The notes below the pieces were generated by a model, which searched no databases, was not told the origin of the DNA, and saw only the letters and a list, made by a program, of their open reading frames with translations. Made by a program: the position numbers and the translations under genes. Shown here one piece after another: positions 57,760-64,000 of a stretch of 64,000 nt of DNA. How positions within the stretch are numbered: the first letter of the stretch is position 1; each line of letters begins with the position of its first letter. Origin of the DNA: Scatosoma sp045652965 (lineage in GTDB: Bacteria; Bacillota; Clostridia; Christensenellales; Borkfalkiaceae); NCBI GenBank assembly GCA_045652965.1, contig JAZOLI010000092.1, positions 7,159 through 71,158 on the forward strand, written 5' to 3'.

Positions 57760-59196
57760 TTAGATGATGTAAGCAGGGTCGCTTGCGCCTTTTGAATCGA
57801 GTTCTTGTTTCTTTGCTTCATAGCCTGCTTTGCCAAGCAATGCGAACGTTGCTTTTTTGCCTTCTTCTACGCCCGGTTGATTGAACGTGTCTACGTTTAA
57901 CATTGCGCCTGCGTATGCCGTTTGCAATTCGAATAAGAACAAAAGTTGACCCAAGGTGAATGCGTTGAGTTCGGGAATCCAAAGGGTGTAGTTCATTCTG
58001 CCAGCTTTGGTGAGCGCGAACGCCGTTGCTGCGTTTTCCGCTTGGATAAGCTCTTCCATCGTGTGTCCGCCAAGGAACGCTACGTCGGGAATGTTTTCGC
58101 AACCGTGAGGGATGGTCACGCTTTGTCCATATTTTTTGAGTGAAAGGAATGTCACCACTTTATCGAAAGGTCCTTCCGTGTAAAGTTGCACTTGCGAGTG
58201 TTGATCGGTGACACCAAGCGCTTTCACGGGGGTTTGTCCTACGTTGCAGGGCGTGCCGTCAAGCGTGACGTTTTTGCCGAGCGATTCCGCCCAAAGCTGA
58301 CAATACCAATCGGAAAGATATCTTAAATTGTCGGAATAGGGCATCATTACGTGAATGTTTTTGCCTTCTTCCATCGCAATCACTTGCAACGCCGCGCACA
58401 TAAGCGCAGGGTTTTTATACATCGAACGATTGGTTTTGCAAAGGCGATCCATATATTCCGCGCCTGCGAGAAGCGCTTTGATGTTGATGCCGCATACCGC
58501 CGCAGGCAAAAGACCTACGGGGCAAAGTTCGGAGAACCTTCCGCCTACGCCGTCGGGGAGCACGTAGCTTTTAATGCCGCCGCATTCGTCGGAAATCTTT
58601 TTAAGGTTGCCTTTGTTTGCATCGGTGGTGAAAATTACGTTGTTCTTCACGTCTACGCCCGCTTTTTTGAGCTGGTCGAGAATGATCAAATATTGCGCCA
58701 TCGTTTCGCTCGTTGCGCCCGATTTGGAAATGACGTTGAAGCACGTTTTCGTGGGATCGATTACGTCTAAAAGATCGTGCATTCTCACGGGGTCGACGTT
58801 ATCTTCCACGAAGAACTTAGGGCCGCGACGAACGCTCTTGGGTAAATCGTTATAATGCAAATGGCAAAGCGCGTTGAACGCCATCGTAGGACCGAGCGCG
58901 CTGCCGCCGATACCCAAAACTACGAAATTTTGGAATTTCGAGCGAATGGTTTTCGCCGTTGCCATGATGTCGGCGACGATTTCGTTTTGGTTATACGGAA
59001 GCTCCGTCCAACCCATATACAATTCGTCTTTGCCACGATTTTCTTGCACGTATTTCCAAGCTTTTGCCGCTCTTAAACGATAGGAAGCGAGCTTCTTGGG
59101 GGAAATGCCCTTCTCGCCGAGTGCGGCGGAGGTCATGTTGTTATAGTCTACGGTTACGCGCATGGATTTGCGCCATGCTATGGTTTTATATGCCAT
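57760..59196 (-). CDS. pgi: Glucose-6-phosphate isomerase
   Basis: Interconverts glucose-6-phosphate and fructose-6-phosphate. 478 residues: VVLGIGGSALGP (about 91-102), the phosphate-loop VISKSGATSETMAQ (about 160-173), the catalytic-Glu region QLWAESLGKN (about 286-295) and HSQ near 330. The length fits the Firmicutes enzyme (about 450) with a short amino extension. AAGGAG precedes the start. With the ROK kinase it supplies the entry to glycolysis. Promoter TTGACT-17-TACAAT is at 59265-59237 on the minus strand. Confidence 0.94.
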   Translation of the reverse strand: MAYKTIAWRKSMRVTVDYNNMTSAALGEKGISPKKLASYRLRAAKAWKYVQENRGKDELYMGWTELPYNQNEIVADIMATAKTIRSKFQNFVVLGIGGSALGPTMAFNALCHLHYNDLPKSVRRGPKFFVEDNVDPVRMHDLLDVIDPTKTCFNVISKSGATSETMAQYLIILDQLKKAGVDVKNNVIFTTDANKGNLKKISDECGGIKSYVLPDGVGGRFSELCPVGLLPAAVCGINIKALLAGAEYMDRLCKTNRSMYKNPALMCAALQVIAMEEGKNIHVMMPYSDNLRYLSDWYCQLWAESLGKNVTLDGTPCNVGQTPVKALGVTDQHSQVQLYTEGPFDKVVTFLSLKKYGQSVTIPHGCENIPDVAFLGGHTMEELIQAENAATAFALTKAGRMNYTLWIPELNAFTLGQLLFLFELQTAYAGAMLNVDTFNQPGVEEGKKATFALLGKAGYEAKKQELDSKGASDPAYII

Positions 59197-59236
59197 AATA
59201 AAATCTCCTTGCCTGATTTATTTTCGCTTGGCTTCT

Positions 59237-59265
59237 ATTGTACTCTCATTTTTCAATAAAGTCAA
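59237..59265 (-). promoter_or_regulatory. Promoter of pgi
   Basis: TTGACT (59265-59260), 17 bp, TACAAT (59242-59237) on the minus strand; leader about 34 nt. Confidence 0.7.
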
Positions 59266-59285
59266 GGATAGAAAGGAGAAAATGC

Positions 59286-60866
59286 TTATTTTTTTTGTGT
59301 TTTTTTATTTTTTAGGGATTGAAAAGAAAATAGCTTGAAAAACCACCAAAAAAGCAGGGTGCAAAGCAAAAGACAAAACGCCGTAGCGAGCATTGCAAGC
59401 GTTTCTCCCAGCACGAGTTTAAAGCACGACGAAAGCAATTTTCCTAAAAGAGAAAGGGGAAATAGAGCGAGCGTGGCTCTTGCAAGCGTGGAGATTAGGC
59501 GAGCTCTATGCGTCTTGAATAAACCATTGAATTTTTTAAAAAGCAACCAAAGATTGAGCGCGGTAGTGATAGAAAAGCTCGCGCCCATACCGATTATATA
59601 CGCGTATGCGCCGCAAAGGGGTGGCAAGAAAAGAATACAAACGAGCGTTCCTGCCGCGCCGATAAAATAGAAGAGAAAGGTTTTTTTCTCGAAGCCAAGT
59701 GCGTTGAGCATGCTTGTCGTGATCATGGAAACGCTCATAGGCAACAGAAGCGGGCAGCTTTTTGCAATCATCTCGCCTGCGAGTGCGTTGGAAAAGGCAA
59801 ACCGCCCTAAATCGCCCCCTAACGCGTAGAAAAAGGGCAACAGGAAAAAGGCAACGAGCAAGGAAACGCGCAAACCGCGTTCTACGTTTTTATAAAGTCG
59901 CGCGGTGTTTTTGCGGAAAAAATCTTCGGAAAGCTCGGGGATAAGCACGAGTGAAAGAGAACCGATCACCGTGGCAGGTATCATTAAAATGGGGACGACC
60001 ATTCCCGTCACTACACCCAAAAGCGTTAAGGATTGCTCGCTGGTTGCCCCCGCGCGAATAAGCATGATGGGGAACAACACCGACACCGCCGAGCTGACGA
60101 GCGTCGCACTTAAACGCACACTTGTTAGGGGCAGGGTTGCGTTGAACGTCGGTTTCAAATGCTTTTTTGGGGAAGAAATTTTGCCGCCGCTGGCAAAGAA
60201 ACAAACGCACGACGTCGTGAAAGAAAAGAGATAGGAAAGGACGGCAGCCCACGCCGCGCTCGTTGCGCCCAAAAGGGGCTCGGTTGCGTTTTGCAACAAA
60301 ATTACCCCTGCAAGCACCATCACTGATTCTTCCGCAAGCTCTAAAATGGAAGGGGTGAGAAAGTTTTTTTTGCCCCAAAACGCGCCCCGAACGACGGCGT
60401 AGAGCGATGAGAAAACCAAGCCTATGAGCAACACGTTAAACACGGGCAAACAGCGTGCATCGGAGAATAAAAAGGATAAATGCTCGCCGAACAAGGCGAA
60501 GAGTAGGCACACGGGCAAGGTGAGGGAAAGGGAAAGAACGATGCCTGCCGTAAACGCGCCGCTTTGTCCTTTTTGATCGTTTTCCGCTTTGCTTTTCGTG
60601 ATGAATCTAGATACGGTGAGCGGTATTCCGCCTGTGCCAAGCGTTAAAAATACCGCAAAAAGCGAAAGCGCCACTTGATATAAACCCAAGCCTTCTGCAC
60701 CGATTAAGCGGGATAACACGATTCGGTATAAAAAACCCAACCCACGCTCGGCAATCGAAAGCCCCGTGACGAGCGTGGCGGCGGTCAGAATGCGAGATCC
60801 CGTTTCTCGGCGCTCTCTCTTTTTATATAGATGAGGTTGTATGCTGCGCATTACGATCGGTTTCAT
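59286..60866 (-). CDS. SpoVB/MurJ-type lipid-linked oligosaccharide flippase
   Basis: 526 residues with about 14 hydrophobic helices (MOP superfamily). The start of the domain, LSIAERGLGFLYRIVLSRLIGAEGLGLYQ (beginning at about 35), is the SpoVB/polysaccharide flippase signature. It may flip lipid II or another polyprenyl-linked saccharide; SpoVB family members act in spore cortex formation, yet vegetative roles occur. The start at 60866 lies exactly seven bases from a TACAAT box and lacks a ribosome site, so it is probably leaderless. It is divergent from the LRR lipoprotein genes. Confidence 0.85.
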   Translation of the reverse strand: MKPIVMRSIQPHLYKKRERRETGSRILTAATLVTGLSIAERGLGFLYRIVLSRLIGAEGLGLYQVALSLFAVFLTLGTGGIPLTVSRFITKSKAENDQKGQSGAFTAGIVLSLSLTLPVCLLFALFGEHLSFLFSDARCLPVFNVLLIGLVFSSLYAVVRGAFWGKKNFLTPSILELAEESVMVLAGVILLQNATEPLLGATSAAWAAVLSYLFSFTTSCVCFFASGGKISSPKKHLKPTFNATLPLTSVRLSATLVSSAVSVLFPIMLIRAGATSEQSLTLLGVVTGMVVPILMIPATVIGSLSLVLIPELSEDFFRKNTARLYKNVERGLRVSLLVAFFLLPFFYALGGDLGRFAFSNALAGEMIAKSCPLLLPMSVSMITTSMLNALGFEKKTFLFYFIGAAGTLVCILFLPPLCGAYAYIIGMGASFSITTALNLWLLFKKFNGLFKTHRARLISTLARATLALFPLSLLGKLLSSCFKLVLGETLAMLATAFCLLLCTLLFWWFFKLFSFQSLKNKKTQKK

Positions 60867-60872
60867 AGTTTT

Positions 60873-60878
60873 ATTGTA
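60873..60878 (-). promoter_or_regulatory. -10 box giving a leaderless flippase mRNA
   Basis: TACAAT on the minus strand (60878-60873); predicted start at 60866 is the A of ATG. The -35 region is weak. Confidence 0.5.
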
Positions 60879-60929
60879 CGAGCCTTAACAGAGAAATTAT
60901 GACATTTTTTGTTTGTCGCTTAGAAAAAC

Positions 60930-60959
60930 TTGACAATGGACAGCTAAAGATGATAAAAT
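60930..60959 (+). promoter_or_regulatory. Promoter of the first LRR lipoprotein gene
   Basis: TTGACA (60930-60935), 18 bp, TAAAAT (60954-60959). Its AAAGATGATAAAATA core is shared with the promoter of the second LRR gene. Confidence 0.7.
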
Positions 60960-60995
60960 AGACAAGATAATGAAGAAAAATATGGAGATTCTTTT

Positions 60996-62642
60996 GTGAA
61001 GAGAATGAGAAAATTGTTGATTGGCGTGTTGTCGGTTTTTGCCGCAATCGCGGGTACGCTTGGCTTGACGGCGTGCGGTGAAGAAGAAAGCTCTATGCAG
61101 TCAAGCAGCTCTATGCAGTCAAGCAGCTCTATGGAGTCAAGTGAAGATATAGAAGAAAGCCCCATTGACGAAGGCGCAACGGAAAATTTGCGCTATCAAA
61201 TGGTTGACGGAAAGGAAGAATATGCGGTTGTGGGCTTGGGCTCGGCAGACGATGAACATATCGTGGTTTCTTCCACCTATGAAGGCTTGCCCGTGACAAC
61301 CATTGCCGATTCTGCATTTTACGATTGCTCTAAGATAACGCGCGTGACCATTCCTGATAGCATAACGTATATCGGCTATAAATCCTTTCAAGCTTGCCGC
61401 AATTTGACGAGTGTGAATATTCCTGATAGCGTCACGAAGATTGCAAGCTCTGCTTTTGAAGGTTGTGAAAGCTTGCAAAGCGTGACGATTCCCGGCGGTG
61501 TGACCATAGGGAGCACGGCCTTCTTCCGTTGTTCGGGTTTACAAAGCGTGACGATTTTGGAAGGCGTGAAATCAATTGCCGCTAACGTTTTTAACGGTTG
61601 TAGCAGTTTGACAAGCTTGACGCTTCCTACCACCTTAACTTCTATCGGGGACACTGCGTTTGCTTATTGTGGCTTGACGAGCTTATCCCTTCCCGATAGC
61701 TTGAAAACAATTGGTGTAAAAACCTTTTATTGTTGCAAGAATTTAACGAGTGTGACACTTAGCGAAAGCACGACGACAATTGGTGTTTCCGCGTTTGACG
61801 AATGTGGCAACTTGCAATTTAAACAATATGCGGGTCAAAACTATTTATCGAGCAAAACGAATGAATATTTTGCGTTGATGGGCGCGGCAAACAAGGATTT
61901 GAGCGCATATACCATTCATGATGGTGCGAAAATCATTGCAAACGCGGCGTTTAGCGGCTGTGCTAACTTGACGAGCCTGGTCGTTCCTGAGAGCGTGGCT
62001 TTCATCGGAGCGAATGCTTTTGAATATTGCGAAAACTTGGCGAGCGTGACCCTTCCTAGCCGGCTTACGACGATTAGCGCGCATTTGTTCTATTGTTGTC
62101 AAAATTTAAAAACTGTTGCAATTCCCGACGGCGTGAAATCGATTGGAACGTTTGCGTTTAGTGGTTGTTCGAGTTTGGAGAATATTTTAATTCCTAATAG
62201 AGTGACGTCGATTGCTGATCAGGCGTTCTCCAATTGTGAAAGTTTGATAGATATTGTCATTCCCGACAGCGTGACAAAGATGACCTACAACGTGTTCGAT
62301 GCTTGCACGAAGCTTGAAAGCGTGGTGATCGGCAAGGGCGTGACCACCATTTATAGGTTGGCGTTTTCCAATTGTTCAAGCTTGAAGAACGTGACGATGT
62401 TGGGCAAGGTAACGTCGATTGCTTCTTCTGCTTTCCAAGGTTGCGTTAGTTTGACGAGTATAACCATCCCTAGCACCGTTACTAAAATCAACACGGATGC
62501 GTTTAGCGGTTGTAGCGCTTTGACGGACATTACGTTTGTGGGCACGGTGGCACAGTGGAATGCCATCACGCTCGTTTCGCCTTGGAAGACGGACGTTCCT
62601 GCAACTTTCGTCGTTTGCTCCGACGGCGAAGTTTCCTTATAA
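60996..62642 (+). CDS. BspA-type leucine-rich repeat lipoprotein
   Basis: 548 residues. Start GTG 60996, with GGAG ten bases upstream. Lipoprotein signal with lipobox LTAC (Cys about 27), then a serine-rich linker made of three 18-bp repeats (61090-61143). About sixteen LRR_5 repeats of 23 residues follow, consensus S-V-x-I-P-x-x-V-T-x-I-x-x-x-A-F-x-x-C, broken once at about residues 270-305. The end QWNAI...W...PATFVVCSDGE is shared with the next gene. Such surface proteins bind host or microbial ligands; the target is unknown. Confidence 0.85.
   Translation: MKRMRKLLIGVLSVFAAIAGTLGLTACGEEESSMQSSSSMQSSSSMESSEDIEESPIDEGATENLRYQMVDGKEEYAVVGLGSADDEHIVVSSTYEGLPVTTIADSAFYDCSKITRVTIPDSITYIGYKSFQACRNLTSVNIPDSVTKIASSAFEGCESLQSVTIPGGVTIGSTAFFRCSGLQSVTILEGVKSIAANVFNGCSSLTSLTLPTTLTSIGDTAFAYCGLTSLSLPDSLKTIGVKTFYCCKNLTSVTLSESTTTIGVSAFDECGNLQFKQYAGQNYLSSKTNEYFALMGAANKDLSAYTIHDGAKIIANAAFSGCANLTSLVVPESVAFIGANAFEYCENLASVTLPSRLTTISAHLFYCCQNLKTVAIPDGVKSIGTFAFSGCSSLENILIPNRVTSIADQAFSNCESLIDIVIPDSVTKMTYNVFDACTKLESVVIGKGVTTIYRLAFSNCSSLKNVTMLGKVTSIASSAFQGCVSLTSITIPSTVTKINTDAFSGCSALTDITFVGTVAQWNAITLVSPWKTDVPATFVVCSDGEVSL
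61090..61143 (+). repeat. Three in-frame 18-bp repeats in the lipoprotein linker
   Basis: AGCTCTATGCAGTCAAGC at 61090-61107 and 61108-61125 (identical) and a third copy with two changes at 61126-61143. They encode SSMQSS units, so copy-number change would alter linker length without a frameshift. Confidence 0.9.
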
Positions 62643-62678
62643 AAAGAAAAAAGTGGAGAAGATTTTGCCTTTAAAAAG

Positions 62679-62707
62679 TTGACAAGTGGGGCAAAAGATG
62701 ATAAAAT
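62679..62707 (+). promoter_or_regulatory. Promoter of the second LRR lipoprotein gene
   Basis: TTGACA (62679-62684), 17 bp, TAAAAT (62702-62707), similar to the first LRR promoter. Confidence 0.7.
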
Positions 62708-62744
62708 AAACGAGATAAAATAAATACATATAGGGAGATTTATT

Positions 62745-63344
62745 ATGAAGAAAACGAAATTTTTAGCAGGTTTATTGGCGGGCCTTAGCGTTGTGCTTGG
62801 ATCTTGGTGCTTGGCGGCGTGCGATTTTACGGCTAGTTCGCCTGACCAAAGCTCCGTCGAAAGTTCTAGTGACAGTTCTATCGAAAGTTCTAGTGAAAGT
62901 TCTAGTGAAAGCTCTAGCGAAGAAGCGCAACCCGAAGGCGTTATCTATGAAGTGATCGATGGCGAAGCTGTGGTGACGGGCTATAACGGCGACGAAACGA
63001 GCATCGTGATTGAAGCGACCTACGAAGGCGTGGCGGTTACGAAAATTGCCAACAACGCGTTCAACAGCAACGAGACCTTGACGGAAATTGTCATCCCCGA
63101 TAGCGTGACGGAAATTGGTAGATCGGCGTTTGAAATGTGCCTTGGTTTGACGACCGTGATGCTTGGCAGTGGCGTGGAAACGATTGCAGAATCGGCGTTT
63201 GCTTATTGCAGCTGCTTATCCACAATCAACTTTGGCGGCACGATCAAACAATGGAAAGCAGTGAACAAAACGAGCGAATGGACGTTTGTTCCCGCAACGA
63301 AAGTTGTTTGCTCAAACGGCGAAGCGGATTTGCTTGCGAAATAA
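62745..63344 (+). CDS. Short LRR lipoprotein, paralogue of the previous gene
   Basis: 199 residues. Lipobox LAAC (Cys about 26), then a serine-glutamate linker of about 30 residues coded by five 12-bp repeats, a short beta region (VIYEVIDGEAVVTGYNGDE) and two to three LRR_5 repeats. It closes with QWKAV...W..VPATKVVCSNGE as in its larger neighbour. Promoter, leader and signal sequence are all alike, so this is a tandem duplication that then lost or never gained repeats. GGGAG precedes the start. Confidence 0.83.
   Translation: MKKTKFLAGLLAGLSVVLGSWCLAACDFTASSPDQSSVESSSDSSIESSSESSSESSSEEAQPEGVIYEVIDGEAVVTGYNGDETSIVIEATYEGVAVTKIANNAFNSNETLTEIVIPDSVTEIGRSAFEMCLGLTTVMLGSGVETIAESAFAYCSCLSTINFGGTIKQWKAVNKTSEWTFVPATKVVCSNGEADLLAK
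62859..62918 (+). repeat. Five in-frame 12-bp repeats in the second lipoprotein linker
   Basis: Units based on GAAAGTTCTAGT (copies 1, 3 and 4 identical; 2 and 5 varied), encoding ESSS-type units. Confidence 0.85.
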
Positions 63345-63364
63345 AGGATAGATAAAACGACAAA

Positions 63365-63395
63365 GAGAGCTCTCGATACGAAAGCTCTCTTTTTT
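63365..63395 (+). terminator. Terminator of the second LRR gene
   Basis: AGAGAGCT and AGCTCTCT pair around an 11-base loop, then TTTTTTG. Confidence 0.8.
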
Positions 63396-63409
63396 GTTTG
63401 TTTGAGCGA

Positions 63410-63438
63410 TTGACTTTTTCGTGCGTTCGTGGTAAAAT
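63410..63438 (+). promoter_or_regulatory. Promoter of recX
   Basis: TTGACT (63410-63415), 17 bp, TAAAAT (63433-63438). Confidence 0.7.
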
Positions 63439-63472
63439 AGAGCCATAATTAAGGGCACAAGGAGAAAGGGCT

Positions 63473-64000
63473 TTGAACGAGATCACGGCAATCACACCGC
63501 AAATCAAGGATAAAAGACGCTGCAACGTTTATATAGACGGGCGGTTTTGTTGTGGTTTGACGCTTGAAGCTGCTGTGAAATATCGCTTGAAAGCAGGGCA
63601 AATTATATCCCCTGAACGGTTGGAAGAAATCCAGCTGGAAAGCGAGAAAAACACCGCGCTCGACAAGGCGCTCACCCACATCTCCGCTTCCAAAAAAACG
63701 GAAAAGCAGGTGCGCGATTTCTTGAAAGGGAAAGGATATTTGCCCGCCGTTTGCGATTACGTTTTGGAGAAAATGCGCGGTTATGGATTTATCGACGATA
63801 AGGACTACGCGCGCGATTACGTGGGCTTTGCCGCTAGCAAAAAAGGGGGGCGGCTTATCAAAATGGAGCTTAGGGCAAAAGGGCTTTTGGAAGAAGATAT
63901 CGACGAAGCGTTAACTTCAATTGACCAAGGCGAACAAGAGAGCGCGGGAGGGCGGATTTTGGAAGAATATAGGCGGGGGAAAAGGCCCGAGCGGGAAACG
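63473..64000 (+). CDS. recX: Regulatory protein RecX (partial, runs off the right edge)
   Basis: The first 176 residues of a RecX-type protein that binds RecA filaments and limits recombinase activity. Start TTG 63473 follows AAGGAG. The sequence opens LNEITAITPQIKDKRRCNVY, then shows three-helix repeat units, with GYGFIDDKDYARDYV (about 103-117) and LRAKGLLEEDIDEAL (about 135-149) as clear RecX signatures. The longer Firmicutes form of about 210-270 residues is expected. It has its own promoter after the LRR gene terminator. Confidence 0.88.
   Translation, partial: MNEITAITPQIKDKRRCNVYIDGRFCCGLTLEAAVKYRLKAGQIISPERLEEIQLESEKNTALDKALTHISASKKTEKQVRDFLKGKGYLPAVCDYVLEKMRGYGFIDDKDYARDYVGFAASKKGGRLIKMELRAKGLLEEDIDEALTSIDQGEQESAGGRILEEYRRGKRPERET

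Overview
The window is a 64 kb chromosomal stretch from a low-to-mid G+C Firmicute. Inferred placement is an uncultured, probably gut-associated anaerobic Clostridia lineage: the rpsF-ssb-rpsR cluster, type 1B PyrD/PyrK, DUF1292, SpoVB-like flippase, BspA-type LRR lipoproteins, Firmicutes-type promoters and a GAAC-N4-GTTC LexA box all fit, but no rRNA gene is present to fix the taxonomy. Nearly all the sequence codes.

Layout. 1-6.5 kb: edge of uppP, a cold-shock gene with a long leader, galK, CCA-adding enzyme, and a lipid kinase / SpoIIE-type phosphatase / ROK kinase run. 6.5-8 kb: an intact tRNA-Arg(ACG) in a scrambled locus of tRNA fragments and hairpins, then a SLOG-family gene behind a long structured leader. 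8-19 kb: glutamate symporter, acyltransferase, an Myb-like regulator, a RuvX-DUF1292 fusion, rpsF-ssb-rpsR, a large anchored protein, a phosphoribosyltransferase and two envelope or spore-type genes. 19-25.5 kb: leaderless phosphoesterase and a six-gene pyrBCFKDE operon for de novo UMP synthesis (carAB not in the window). 25.6-47.4 kb: trpS, peptidases, a MacB-type ABC transporter, LemA/DUF2207, two flavoproteins, an FNT channel fused to a CPCC domain, RadC, HAD phosphatase, cysK, mgtE and a secreted propeller-like protein.

47.5-57.2 kb: the most distinctive region. It has a perfect SOS box, a sigma-like regulator, then TerL, a TerS-like protein, portal, scaffold, HK97-fold coat, gp4-like connector, gp10-like hub and a coiled-coil protein, in the order of P22-type podovirus head genes. 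No integrase, replication, lysis or tailspike gene is seen, and every ORF is open. It could be a decaying prophage, a satellite, or a domesticated capsid/DNA-transfer system.

57.2-64 kb: an orphan MazF-like toxin, pgi, a SpoVB/MurJ-like flippase, two paralogous LRR lipoproteins and the start of recX. A recurring theme is leaderless expression: at least seven genes have a -10 box placed so that transcription would begin at or within two or three bases of the start codon, with no usable Shine-Dalgarno sequence. This contrasts with strong Shine-Dalgarno sites on most neighbours.
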